Part shown: positions 45,534 to 54,612 of the stretch, one piece after another
Layout of the letters: every line of letters begins with the position of its first letter
Numbering within the stretch: the first letter of the stretch is position 1
DNA from: Lutibacter sp.
Lineage (GTDB): Bacteria; Bacteroidota; Bacteroidia; Flavobacteriales; Flavobacteriaceae
Assembly: GCF_030692605.1 (NCBI RefSeq)
Contig: NZ_JAUYUD010000085.1
Location: 1 to 64,000 of the forward strand
DNA: 64,000 bases
Reading direction: 5' to 3'
Notes under the pieces: model-generated
The model's database searches: none
The model's input: only the letters and a program-made list of their open reading frames with translations
Told to the model about the DNA's origin: nothing
Position numbers and translations under genes: made by a program

Positions 45534-45607
45534 GGTTTGGTAGTTCAGCTGGTTAGAATACCTGCCTGTCACGCAGGGGGTCGCGGGTTCGAGTCCCGTC
45601 CAGACCG
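45534..45607 (+). tRNA. tRNA-Asp (anticodon GTC)
   Basis: A complete cloverleaf of 74 bases. The acceptor stem pairs GGTTTGG with CCAGACC, with discriminator G. The D-arm contains AGTTCAGCTGGTTAGAA, the anticodon stem CCTGC/GCAGG holds the loop CTGTCAC (anticodon GTC), and the T-arm contains GGGTTCGAGTCCC. The 3' CCA is not encoded. Confidence 0.97.
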
Positions 45608-45623
45608 CTTTTAAGAGTAAATT

Positions 45624-45668
45624 AAAACCTTAACAATCTTGTAATGAGAACGTTAAGGTTTTTTTTAT
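45624..45668 (+). terminator. tRNA-Asp terminator
   Basis: An 11-bp perfect stem (AAAACCTTAAC, 45624-45634, with GTTAAGGTTTT, 45652-45662) running into a T-tract, 17 bases after the tRNA. Confidence 0.85.
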
Positions 45669-45777
45669 TTTAAATGAATATGTTATTGTATATGCCTTTA
45701 TTGTGTAATTAATTGATAACTAAAAATTCCACCTATCAGGAATAGAATTAAAATTTAATGTGGAATTGTTTTAGTTA

Positions 45778-46881
45778 TTACCCAATAATGCGCTGTTGAC
45801 TTTTGTAAAAAGCATCTGCTTGCAATTGTAAAATTTCACGTGCTTTTTGTTTTTTATAGTTGTATAATTCTTTCTCTTCGGCTAAATCATTATAAATTGC
45901 CTGATTAACAGCGGTGTCTGTTGCTAGAACTTTTTCGCGCTGATTTTCATTTTGTGTCATCCAGGTTTTTACTGCATTTTCTATATCTTGTAATTTATAA
46001 TCATACTCACCTTTAGGAGCAATTAATTTTGAAAAAATAGGTGATGTTTCAATTGCTAAGAACAATAAGAAAATAAAAAATGAAGGCAGCCAAGGCAATT
46101 TATTCAAGGCATTTATTCTTGCCATTAATCCATCAAAACTATCAATTATAGGTTGTGTGGAAACCTCTTGTTTTGATTGTTGCGTTGTTAATACAAGTAT
46201 TTGACTTTCTTTTGCTGCAATTTTGACTTTGTTTTCAGTTTTTATTTGTTGTAAAGCGGCTAATGCAGCATCATGCTTTTCACGTTTTTCTTTGTAAACG
46301 GGTCCTTTTCCTAACAATTTAGTTCCTTTTCTTCCTTCTGCTTCAGCAATATAAGTTTCATATAATACATTTGTTTCTGCTTCTTTAGTGTCAATTTCCT
46401 TTTTTAGGCTTATTATTTCATTTTGCAGTGATGTAATTCCAGGGGTGAATTGGTTTGCTATTTGTTCGTTATTTGCCAGCGTTAATTTGTTTTTTTGGGT
46501 TAACAAAACGTGATTGATTTCTTTTTCAAATAGTTTCATTTCTAAAGGTTTTGATATAACCACCGCAATAATAATAGCCAACAAAATTCTAGGCGTTGCT
46601 TGCCAAATTTCTTTCCATTTAGAATCACTTTTTTTGATGGTAGACACAATAAATCGGTCTAAATTAAAGATTAACAATCCCCAAACCAAACCAAATGCTA
46701 TGGCTACAAAGTAATTGTCAAATACAGTAAATAGGGCATAACTTGAAGCTATAAATGCCATAACTGCAGTAAAAAAAACAGTTCCGCCAATGCCAGCGAA
46801 TTTAGTTTGTTCAGCTTTTGAGCTGTTTTGTAATATATCGGTATCCGCGCCTGAGCACATCCAAAAGAATTTTTTAAGCAT
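45778..46881 (-). CDS. DUF4407 membrane protein
   Basis: A 367-residue inner-membrane protein of the DUF4407 family. It opens FFWMCSGADTDILQNSS and has four hydrophobic helices: two around residues 30-75, one around 96-113 and one near 260-277. A long charged, partly coiled-coil region lies between the third and fourth (about 120-250). The C-terminal tail is also helical. Function unknown; some members accompany toxin or phage genes, but nothing of that kind is nearby. Confidence 0.82.
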   Translation of the reverse strand: MLKKFFWMCSGADTDILQNSSKAEQTKFAGIGGTVFFTAVMAFIASSYALFTVFDNYFVAIAFGLVWGLLIFNLDRFIVSTIKKSDSKWKEIWQATPRILLAIIIAVVISKPLEMKLFEKEINHVLLTQKNKLTLANNEQIANQFTPGITSLQNEIISLKKEIDTKEAETNVLYETYIAEAEGRKGTKLLGKGPVYKEKREKHDAALAALQQIKTENKVKIAAKESQILVLTTQQSKQEVSTQPIIDSFDGLMARINALNKLPWLPSFFIFLLFLAIETSPIFSKLIAPKGEYDYKLQDIENAVKTWMTQNENQREKVLATDTAVNQAIYNDLAEEKELYNYKKQKAREILQLQADAFYKSQQRIIG

Positions 46882-46987
46882 AACATAGTAGTTTGTAATG
46901 CAAATAACGTAAAATATTAAATCTTATTTTATTAGAGTAGTGTTAAAATTTATAGAGTAAATAATTAATAACTTGTTTTATGATGGT

Positions 46988-47075
46988 TTATTGCGTTAGG
47001 GTTGGAAGTGAAAAGTTCACAGCAATGTACGAGAACATGCAACGAACAGCTCGCCTGAAGGGAACGCCCATATTT
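46988..47075 (+). repeat. Dispersed intergenic repeat (family R), copy 5 (divergent middle)
   Basis: The ends match the family (TTGCGTTAGGGTTGGAAGTG ... CTGAAGGGAACGCCC), but the middle is replaced by CAGCAATGTACGAGAACATG. It lies between the DUF4407 and phnA genes. Confidence 0.65.
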
Positions 47076-47128
47076 GAAGAAAGGCATTAAATTTTTAAAA
47101 TGTAATTTTGTGCCTTAAAATAAATTCA

Positions 47129-47701
47129 ATGAGTTTATCTAAAGAATTAGAAACAAGAAGCGGGGCTAAATGCGAATTATGTAGTTGTGCAGAAAGTTTA
47201 AATGTTTATATGGTTGAAGCTCCAAATGGAAGTGAAGGCATTGTTGCTTGTACTATTTGTGTGGCTCAAATTGATAATGAAAATAAGATTGATGTAAACC
47301 ATTGGCGTTGTTTAAATGATAGTATTTGGAGCACTGTTCCTGCGGTTCAGGTAATTGCTTGGCGAATGTTAATCCTTTTAAAAGCTGAAGGTTGGCCGCA
47401 AGATTTATTGGATATATTGTACTTAGATGAAGAAACATTGGCTTGGGCAAAGGCAACGGGTATTGGTGAAGATAAAAGTGATAATGTGATTCATAGAGAT
47501 TGTAATGGCGTTATTTTGGAGGCAGGAGATTCTGTTGTTTTAATAAAAGATTTACCAGTTAAAGGATCGAGTATGGTAGCAAAACGAGGTACTGCTGTTA
47601 GACGGATTTCCTTAGATTACGAAAACGCTGAATATATTGAAGGTAAAGTTGATGGCATGCAAATAGTGATAATTACAAAGTATGTGAAAAAACTGATTTA
47701 A
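47129..47701 (+). CDS. PhnA-family zinc-ribbon protein
   Basis: A 190-residue PhnA-family protein. The N-terminal zinc-binding part has CELCSCAESL and CTICVAQI; the C-terminal PhnA domain is VIHRDCNGVILEAGDSVVLIKDLPVKG-like and ends GMQIVIITKYVKKL. Despite the name, phosphonate use is not established for this family. I chose ATG 47129 (MSLSKELETRSG); the TTG at 47108 only adds an unconserved stretch. Confidence 0.88.
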   Translation: MSLSKELETRSGAKCELCSCAESLNVYMVEAPNGSEGIVACTICVAQIDNENKIDVNHWRCLNDSIWSTVPAVQVIAWRMLILLKAEGWPQDLLDILYLDEETLAWAKATGIGEDKSDNVIHRDCNGVILEAGDSVVLIKDLPVKGSSMVAKRGTAVRRISLDYENAEYIEGKVDGMQIVIITKYVKKLI

Positions 47702-47732
47702 TTATTCTTCTTTTTACAATAGAAAATAAAAA

Positions 47733-47759
47733 AAAACTCCTCAATTTTGAGGAGTTTTT
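47733..47759. terminator. Bidirectional terminator between phnA and the lipoprotein array
   Basis: ACTCCTCAA-TT-TTGAGGAGT flanked by A and T runs on either side, so it can end both phnA and the converging lipoprotein gene. The same sequence recurs at 49087-49117 after the second array gene. Confidence 0.85.
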
Positions 47760-47801
47760 AACAAATAAAGTGTTTTAATAAAAGTTAAAAAATGGAACTA
47801 A

Positions 47802-48869
47802 TTATAAATCCAAAAAAGGAATGTTAGCACGCCAAGCGCAACTGGAAATAGCGGTACGTTGTTTGCTAGTTATTTGTCTGTCTAATTTCCAATAATAGGT
47901 TAGTTGGGCAACACGAGTTACAAATTCACTATGAAGTTCTCTGTAATTATCACCATTGTATTGTGCATTAATTTCAGCAATTAAGGCATTTATTTCATCT
48001 GCCATAGTAGCCCCACAATTACGCGTTAATTTATTTTTTACACCTAAATTACAACCACCAAATTCAAGGTATTGTGAAAAATCAGAATATTGGTATGGAT
48101 CTTTTGAATCTGGGCAACCGTCACAATCTGAGTCTAAATTAACTATTTTGATATCATCAAATTCTATTTGAGCAGGTCCTGAAAAATTTTGTGGAATTGA
48201 TTCTAAAAAATAAATTCTAACAGTTGAATTAACATAACTTGAAAGATTAACAGTATGTTGCTGCCAACCGGTATCTCCAGTTGGGTTTTCATTTTCATCA
48301 CCAGTAGAAAAACTATAAAGGGTTTCTAAAAGATTATTGTTTTCAGGATCTCTAATTTGCACTTCTAGTGTTCTAGAGATGCTAAATTGCTCTTCTAGAT
48401 TTATATAATCCCATTGAATTCTATCCATCCAACTTAAACTAGGCTCACAACCATCTATATAAACATCTTGATACATAGTAAAAGTCATAGGTCCGCTACC
48501 ATCAAAACCATTCATTGCCACATAATTACCATCTTGAGGCTGAGTTTCCTCAAATCCAAAACCTACTCCATTTTCATATCCAGTTACAACCCATGGGTAA
48601 AATGGTTCAGAATCTACATCCACATTCCAACCTGAAAAATCTCCAGATTCAAAACTTCCATTATAAATTTGATTGGAAATTTCAAAGATATTTAACAAAT
48701 TGTTTGAAGTCATTTTTTTTCCAAGAATTTCTTTGGAATTTGTAGGTGGGTAATTAAAATTCTGCTCATTGAGTTTTGAATTTTCAGGCAAGGTAGTTGT
48801 TTCTTTTTCACAACTTACCATAATAGCTGCTATAAAAAGCAGGTAATACATTGTTTTAAAATGTTTCAT
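47802..48869 (-). CDS. Array lipoprotein A (jelly-roll-like middle)
   Basis: 355 residues. Signal MKHFKTMYYLLFIAAIMVSC with a lipobox and the acidic-rich tail EKETTTLPENS. The middle (about 65-240) begins NGSFESGDFSGWNVDVD and ends PAQIEFDDIKIV, a pattern of carbohydrate-binding-like beta-sandwich domains. A short Asp-rich DSDCDGCPDSKDPY linker, as in thrombospondin type 3 repeats, leads to a C-terminal domain shared by all four array genes (INALIAEINAQYNG... ITSKQRTAISSCAW). Probably surface-anchored; function unknown. Confidence 0.75.
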   Translation of the reverse strand: MKHFKTMYYLLFIAAIMVSCEKETTTLPENSKLNEQNFNYPPTNSKEILGKKMTSNNLLNIFEISNQIYNGSFESGDFSGWNVDVDSEPFYPWVVTGYENGVGFGFEETQPQDGNYVAMNGFDGSGPMTFTMYQDVYIDGCEPSLSWMDRIQWDYINLEEQFSISRTLEVQIRDPENNNLLETLYSFSTGDENENPTGDTGWQQHTVNLSSYVNSTVRIYFLESIPQNFSGPAQIEFDDIKIVNLDSDCDGCPDSKDPYQYSDFSQYLEFGGCNLGVKNKLTRNCGATMADEINALIAEINAQYNGDNYRELHSEFVTRVAQLTYYWKLDRQITSKQRTAISSCAWRANIPFLDL

Positions 48870-49154
48870 AGTGTTTAATTTTTGTTAATATTAATTTTAA
48901 TAATAATTGATACAAATTAGAATAAATTAAAAACAGTACTATTGTTATTTAACAATAGCAATTGAAAAAAATATATGGGGTTTAATTTGGGGTTAAAAAA
49001 ATCAGGTAAAATAAAATTTTCACAAAGAAAATAAAAGCAATTATTTATATAAATAACTTAAATATACAATTATTTTATGAATTACAAAAAAAAACTCCTC
49101 AATTTTGAGGAGTTTTTAACAAATAAAGTGTTCTAATAAAAGTTAGAAATGGAA
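48870..49154 (-). repeat. Duplicated 5' region and terminator between array genes A and B
   Basis: No gene. The 80 bases upstream of gene A (tagtgtttaat..., gttaatattaattttaataa, tgatacaaattagaataa) recur almost unchanged upstream of genes B and C. The terminator after gene B (49087-49117) and the following acaaataaagtgtt stretch copy the region after gene A. Whole gene units have been duplicated. Confidence 0.8.
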
Positions 49155-50351
49155 CTAAATTTCCTCCCAAAAAGGAATGTTAGCACGCCAAGCGCAACTG
49201 GAAATAGCGGTACGTTGTTTGCTGGTTATTTGACGGTCTCTTTTCCAATAATAGGTTAGACCAGCTACTTTTTTAACAAATTCTTCGTGTAGCTCTTTGT
49301 AATTATCGCCATTATATTGTAAATTAATTTGTGCAATTAAATCTTCAATTTGATCCATCATTGTTGAACCGTTTTTAACCAGTACATTTTTAACATTAGG
49401 GTAGCAACCTCCAATATTTATAAATTCGCTCATATCAGAGTTTGGATGCGCATCATTTTCATTCAATACGCCATCACCGTCAAAATCAGTATTATTTACA
49501 AACATTAAATCTTTAATGCTTGAATAAGAGCCTGTTGGGTGTAATAATAAATTAGTTTCCTCAGTTGCTAAATCTATAGTATAAATAATATTACTTCCAA
49601 ACGTTCCAGATGCTATTAACTTATCGTTCCCAACATATTCTATTGCTTGCCCATTGTAACCACTAAAAACAGGTGTGTCATATGAAAACATTTCGGTTAC
49701 CAAACCTGTAGGGATGTCAATTGAAAACAATCTAACTGGACTGTTACCCAATGCATAAATTAATTGGTTGTTGTCATAGTCATAAGTTAAACCTACAGAA
49801 CCACCTGATAGAACCGTGCTAAATGCGCTCATTGATTGAGATGTTATATTATAAGCATTAACTTCTCCATTTTTAAATACAAAATAGAGTGTGCCATCAT
49901 TACCAAAAGTTAAATCTTGCGGTAAGCCATTAACGCCCACCGAAACAATTTGCCTAATTAATGTTGAAGCATCCGTGTTTTTATTATATGTATAAAGATA
50001 CCTGCCTTCACCTGGTCTATCAGCTAATAAATAAATTAACCCATCTCTATAATTGAAGTCAAAACCATAGTTATTCGCAATACCGGTACTCCCTGTAAAA
50101 TCTGAATTTAAAATAATCTCGTCAGTGGTTGGATTATAATTATATAAAGCAATATTGTTACTTGAATCCCAGGGGGCCAATGCATATAAATCACCTGCAG
50201 GAATATCTAATGACCTTGCACTTAAATTTCCTTTTAAGGAAGATTGAATAGAAGATTCCGAATTTTCAAGTAACGTAATTGTTTCTTTTTCACAACTTAC
50301 CAAAATTACTGCTATAAAAAGCAGGTAATACATTGTTTTAAAATGTTTCAT
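49155..50351 (-). CDS. Array lipoprotein B (beta-propeller-like middle)
   Basis: 398 residues. It has the same signal type as A (lipobox VSC, EKETITLLENS) and the same C-terminal domain. The middle (about 50-300) differs completely: repeated blade-like units such as DLYALAPWDSSNNIALYNY, DGLIYLLADRPGEGRYLYTY and DGTLYFVFKNGEVNAYNI suggest a beta-propeller. The linker DFDGDGVLNENDAHPNSD fits a calcium-binding thrombospondin type 3 repeat. Function unknown. Confidence 0.75.
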   Translation of the reverse strand: MKHFKTMYYLLFIAVILVSCEKETITLLENSESSIQSSLKGNLSARSLDIPAGDLYALAPWDSSNNIALYNYNPTTDEIILNSDFTGSTGIANNYGFDFNYRDGLIYLLADRPGEGRYLYTYNKNTDASTLIRQIVSVGVNGLPQDLTFGNDGTLYFVFKNGEVNAYNITSQSMSAFSTVLSGGSVGLTYDYDNNQLIYALGNSPVRLFSIDIPTGLVTEMFSYDTPVFSGYNGQAIEYVGNDKLIASGTFGSNIIYTIDLATEETNLLLHPTGSYSSIKDLMFVNNTDFDGDGVLNENDAHPNSDMSEFINIGGCYPNVKNVLVKNGSTMMDQIEDLIAQINLQYNGDNYKELHEEFVKKVAGLTYYWKRDRQITSKQRTAISSCAWRANIPFWEEI

Positions 50352-50470
50352 AGTGTTTAATGTTTGTTAATATTAATTTTAATAATAATTGATACAAATT
50401 AGAATAATTTAAGAAATGTACTATTTTTATTCAACATATAAATTGTTCTAATATAAGTTTAAAAATGGAA

Positions 50471-51577
50471 CTATTTATCCTCCCAAAAAGGAATATTAGC
50501 GTTCCAAGCTGCGTTCGAAATTGTAGTTCGTTGTTTACTGGTTATCTTTCTTTTTAGTCTCCAATAATAGGTAATTTGAGCAACACCAGATACAAATTTT
50601 TTGTGCAAAGAATCATAATTATTACCTGTATATTCAGCATTAATGCTACGTATTAATACATCAATTTCATCTGACATAGTACTGCAAGATTCAAGTTTGT
50701 TTAAAACACCAGTATTAATACCTCCAATAATTATTGTTTCGGTCATTATCGAATGTGGAGAAGGATCTTCTTCGTTTAAGCAACCATCTCTATCAAAATC
50801 GGTGTTATTACATGTACCAAAAGATAAATTATCAAGAACTTCTGCATCTCCAGTTTGCGAGTTTAATGTTATTTTAGTAATTGGCTCAATAGATTGAACC
50901 CCAAAAAAAGCTTCTTCTCCAAAATGCGTATAAGGAGCTGAAATTGTAAATGAACCTATAAGTCCTGAATTTCCAAAAATTTGAATATCAATATTTCCAG
51001 AACCTGACCATAAGGATAAATTCATACTTACTGTATAAATGTATGGCAAACTAATGTCAATATTTAAATAATCGACATAGTAGTTTGCTACAATTTTAAA
51101 AGTAGAATTTATTGAAGGTATATATAAGGAATTTTCACGATTAACATCAGTATAAATTGAAATGCCAGATTGAATCTCACCAGGAGAGTACAAATCATTA
51201 TCAGTATTTTCATTTAAGGGATTGCTAATTGTATTAATACCAAAAGGGTTTGTAGGTTCAAAATTTTCTAAAGTTAAATTGTCACAGCCATCGTTTAAAA
51301 ATTCTTCACGATCTGTATAAAAAATAAGACCAGATTCTTCGTCAATGATTTTTGAATTCAGTTGATCGTTGCTGCTTTTTTGAGTTGGCAGAATCGCTCT
51401 GTGAGCATTAAAATCAAATCCAGCGTCAACCATTTCGCTCACAGATTTAAATTCTAAAATGTCTTTTTCCTGCTCATTGAGTTTTGAATTTTCAGGCAAG
51501 GTAGTTGTTTCTTTTTCACAACTTACCATAATTACTGCTATAAAAAGCATGTAATACATTGTTTTAAAATGTTTCAT
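50471..51577 (-). CDS. Array lipoprotein C (mosaic of A-type start and D-type end)
   Basis: 368 residues. The signal and first 35 residues nearly copy gene A (TTTLPENSKLNEQ). The C-terminal 110 residues are near identical to gene D (SFGTCNNTDFDRDGCLNEED... ITSKQRTTISNAAWNANIPF). The middle (90-260) holds CDNLTLENFE and a beta-rich stretch with SMNLSLWSGSGNIDIQIFG. The abrupt change of nearest relative along the gene points to recombination between paralogues. Confidence 0.75.
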   Translation of the reverse strand: MKHFKTMYYMLFIAVIMVSCEKETTTLPENSKLNEQEKDILEFKSVSEMVDAGFDFNAHRAILPTQKSSNDQLNSKIIDEESGLIFYTDREEFLNDGCDNLTLENFEPTNPFGINTISNPLNENTDNDLYSPGEIQSGISIYTDVNRENSLYIPSINSTFKIVANYYVDYLNIDISLPYIYTVSMNLSLWSGSGNIDIQIFGNSGLIGSFTISAPYTHFGEEAFFGVQSIEPITKITLNSQTGDAEVLDNLSFGTCNNTDFDRDGCLNEEDPSPHSIMTETIIIGGINTGVLNKLESCSTMSDEIDVLIRSINAEYTGNNYDSLHKKFVSGVAQITYYWRLKRKITSKQRTTISNAAWNANIPFWEDK

Positions 51578-51695
51578 AGTGTTTAATGTTTGTTAATATT
51601 AATTTTAAAAATAATTGATACAAATTAGAATAAATTAAAAAAAGTACTATTGTTATTTAACAAATAAATTGTTCTAATACAAGTTAAAAAGGGCA

Positions 51696-52709
51696 CTATT
51701 TATCATCCCAAAAAGGAATATTAGCGTTCCAAGCTGCGTTCGAAATTGTAGTTCGTTGTTTACTGGTTATCTTTCTTTTTAGTCTCCAATAATATGTAAT
51801 TTGAGCAACACCAGTTACAAATTTTTTGTGCAAAGAATCATAATTAGCACCTGTATATTCAGCATTAATACTACGTATTAATACATCAATTTCATCTGCC
51901 ATAGTACTGCAAGATTCAAATTTGTTTAAAACGCCGGTATTAATACCTCCAATAATTATTGTTTCGGTCATTATCGAATGTGGATAAGGATCTTCTTCGT
52001 TTAAGCAGCCATCGTTATCAAAATCGGTGTTATTACATGTACCAAAAGAAATATTATCTATTCCAATTGAACTATAAGGTATTTCAGAATGTAATATAAT
52101 TTTTGAGATAGATTGGTTGGAAGAAACAGCCCAATAAAAACCATAATTAGTGGTAGGAAATACAGAAAATTCACCAATTAAGTTATTAGTTATCCCATAA
52201 ATTTCAATAAACACGTTGCATTCATATCCATTAAAAACATACATGCTCGCTTCAGTAACATTATTTTCAGTAAAATTAATTACAAAATTTGTATCTAAAT
52301 AGCCATCACCATTAGATCTTAGTATATAAGATGGACCGTATTGCGTAAAATAAGAATTTACATACAATCCCCAATTTGGTACCCAATTTATGTTTGGAGC
52401 TATTTCAAAAGTAACTCCAGAAATAATTCCTCCAGGTGAAAAGCCAGAATTAGAATATTGATTTAAGAAGTTGCTAAATCCGCTTTCTAAAATTAAAGCA
52501 TCTTCAAAATCTTCAGTTGGTAAGTCATTACAACCAAACTCTTCTTGAGTAAAATAAAATTGCAATCCATCATTTGTTACCCTCTGAAAAAGTGGTTGTG
52601 AATTGTTGTTTATTTCTGAATTTTCTGGTAATAAAGTTGTTTCTTTCTCACAGCTTGTATGAAAAGTTACCATTAATAAAATGGCACAAAAAAAGGATAA
52701 TCGTTTCAT
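51696..52709 (-). CDS. Array lipoprotein D
   Basis: 337 residues with a different signal peptide (MKRLSFFCAILLMVTFHTSC) but the same post-lipobox pattern EKETTLLPENSEIN. The middle contains CNDLPTEDFEDAL and YVFNGYECNVFIEIYGITNN, related in layout to C. The DFDNDGCLNEEDPYPH linker and the shared C-terminal domain follow. Its signal sequence and 5' flank differ from A-C, so it may represent the older, fixed member. Function unknown. Confidence 0.75.
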   Translation of the reverse strand: MKRLSFFCAILLMVTFHTSCEKETTLLPENSEINNNSQPLFQRVTNDGLQFYFTQEEFGCNDLPTEDFEDALILESGFSNFLNQYSNSGFSPGGIISGVTFEIAPNINWVPNWGLYVNSYFTQYGPSYILRSNGDGYLDTNFVINFTENNVTEASMYVFNGYECNVFIEIYGITNNLIGEFSVFPTTNYGFYWAVSSNQSISKIILHSEIPYSSIGIDNISFGTCNNTDFDNDGCLNEEDPYPHSIMTETIIIGGINTGVLNKFESCSTMADEIDVLIRSINAEYTGANYDSLHKKFVTGVAQITYYWRLKRKITSKQRTTISNAAWNANIPFWDDK

Positions 52710-53180
52710 AGTACTTAAATTTAAAGTTTATATAGATAATTCTAGAACTTCGTAAGAAATAGAGGCTACAAAAAGAATTTTTGTGATAGAAAGTGATAAT
52801 GGAAGTAAAATCTTTTTCAAAACAAACATAATCTTATTTTTTTTAATAATAATAATTTTAATAAAAACAGGGGTACATTACTAATTTCGATTTATTTCAA
52901 TAACTAGTTAAATGAAAATTCAAAGGAGTTGTATTACAAATGTAATGTTGGAATTATTCATCGTAACATAGCTTAAATTTAGTTAATTATTTTCAGATTA
53001 TTGTAACTTAAGGCACATATTTTTTTGGCTTTAAATTAGATTTTTTTATACTTGGTTATTAAAGTATATTCAAAATTGTTGATATTTTAACAGTCAAGCA
53101 TTAATGCAACATCAAGCAATTGCCATTACATAATAATTAGTTATTTTCGCATATAATTATACAACAACATATTTTAGCAA
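52710..53180. promoter_or_regulatory. Divergent control region between array gene D and rfbA
   Basis: No gene in 471 bases. On the plus strand, TTG (53120-53122), 19 bases and TATTTTCG (53142-53149) differ from the promoter consensus by one base and lie 31 bases before rfbA. The rest is AT-rich, with no clear hairpin terminator. Confidence 0.5.
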
Positions 53181-54059
53181 ATGAAAGGAATAATATTAGC
53201 TGGAGGTTCTGGTACTCGTTTATATCCAATAACAAAAGGCACTTCTAAACAGTTATTGGCAATTTACGACAAGCCAATGATTTACTATCCACTTTCTGTT
53301 CTTATGTTAGCTGGCATACGCGAAGTGCTTATTATTTCAACACCACAAGATTTGCCTAATTTTAAAAAATTATTTGGTGATGGAATAGCTATTGGAATGC
53401 AATTTAGTTATGAAGAACAACCTTCACCAGACGGACTGGCACAAGCTTTTATTATTGGAGAAAAATTTATAGGGGATGATGATGTTTGCTTAATTTTAGG
53501 TGATAATATTTTTTACGGTGCAGGAATGGATAAATTGTTAGAAAGTGCAGTTAAATCTGTAAAGGAGGAACGAAAAGCATCCATTTTTGGCTATTATGTG
53601 CAAGACCCGGAACGTTATGGTGTTGCGGGGTTTGATGCCAATGGAAATGTGAATAGTATTATTGAAAAGCCAACAAAACCAAAAAGTAATTATGCCGTGG
53701 TAGGATTGTATTTTTACCCTAATAATGTTGTTGAAGTCGCCAAAAGTATAAAACCTAGTAAAAGAGGCGAATTAGAAATAACATCTGTTAATCAGCATTA
53801 TTTAAATGAAGGAAATTTAAAAATGGAAATGATGGGCCGAGGATATGCGTGGTTAGATACGGGTACACAAGATTCCTTATTAGAAGCCTCAAACTTCATT
53901 CAAACCATAGAGAAACGTCAAGGGTTAAAAATAGCTTGTATAGAAGAGGTTGCATATCAAAATAAATTTATTTCTAAAAAACAATTACTAACCTTAGCGG
54001 AAGCGTATAAAAGTAATGAGTATGGTGTTTATTTAAGTCGAATCGCAAAATCTAAATAA
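53181..54059 (+). CDS. rfbA: Glucose-1-phosphate thymidylyltransferase
   Basis: RfbA makes dTDP-glucose, the first step of dTDP-L-rhamnose synthesis. The 292 residues carry the nucleotide-site [33 protein letters not shown] and the substrate-site [18 protein letters not shown]. It is the first of four rhamnose genes; its stop abuts the GTG start of rfbC with no gap. Confidence 0.95.
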   Translation: MKGIILAGGSGTRLYPITKGTSKQLLAIYDKPMIYYPLSVLMLAGIREVLIISTPQDLPNFKKLFGDGIAIGMQFSYEEQPSPDGLAQAFIIGEKFIGDDDVCLILGDNIFYGAGMDKLLESAVKSVKEERKASIFGYYVQDPERYGVAGFDANGNVNSIIEKPTKPKSNYAVVGLYFYPNNVVEVAKSIKPSKRGELEITSVNQHYLNEGNLKMEMMGRGYAWLDTGTQDSLLEASNFIQTIEKRQGLKIACIEEVAYQNKFISKKQLLTLAEAYKSNEYGVYLSRIAKSK

Positions 54060-54611
54060 GTGAAATTTAAAAAAACAAACATACCCGACGTAATTTTGTG
54101 TGAACCAAAAGTAATTTTAGATGAAAGAGGTTACTTTTTCGAATCATTTAAAATGGATATTTTTGAAGCATTTATTGGTTATAAAGTAAATTTTTTGCAG
54201 GATAACGAGGCTAAATCTTCAAAAGGAGTTTTAAGAGGTTTACATTACCAAGACGAACTATTTTCTCAGGCAAAATTGGTAAGAGTAGTTCAAGGCAAGG
54301 TTTTAGATATCGCTGTAGATATTCGAAAATTTTCGCCAACATTTGGTAAGTACATTGCACTAGAATTAAGTGGAGAAAATAAATTACAATTATTTATTCC
54401 AAGAGGATTTGCTCACGGTTATTTAGTTTTAGAAGATGATACAATTTTTAGTTATAAAGTTGATAATATGTATAATAATTCCTCTGAAAAAGGAATAATA
54501 TACAATGATAAATCATTAAATATTGATTGGAATTTCCCTGAAAGCGAAATGATAATTTCAGAAAAAGATAAAATTTTACCTTCATTTTTGGAGGCCACTT
54601 ATTCTAAATAG
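54060..54611 (+). CDS. rfbC: dTDP-4-dehydrorhamnose 3,5-epimerase
   Basis: A 183-residue cupin enzyme with the RmlC motifs ERGYFFESFK, SKGVLRGLHYQ (catalytic His), VVQGKVLDIAVDIR and FIPRGFAHGYLVLED. The start is GTG immediately after the rfbA stop, which implies translational coupling. Confidence 0.93.
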   Translation: MKFKKTNIPDVILCEPKVILDERGYFFESFKMDIFEAFIGYKVNFLQDNEAKSSKGVLRGLHYQDELFSQAKLVRVVQGKVLDIAVDIRKFSPTFGKYIALELSGENKLQLFIPRGFAHGYLVLEDDTIFSYKVDNMYNNSSEKGIIYNDKSLNIDWNFPESEMIISEKDKILPSFLEATYSK

Positions 54612-54612
54612 T

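Noticed and set aside
45778-46881. DUF4407 gene as part of a phage or toxin island
   Set aside because: Neighbours are tRNA, DUF58 and phnA genes, with no integrase, attachment repeat or phage gene near the tRNA.
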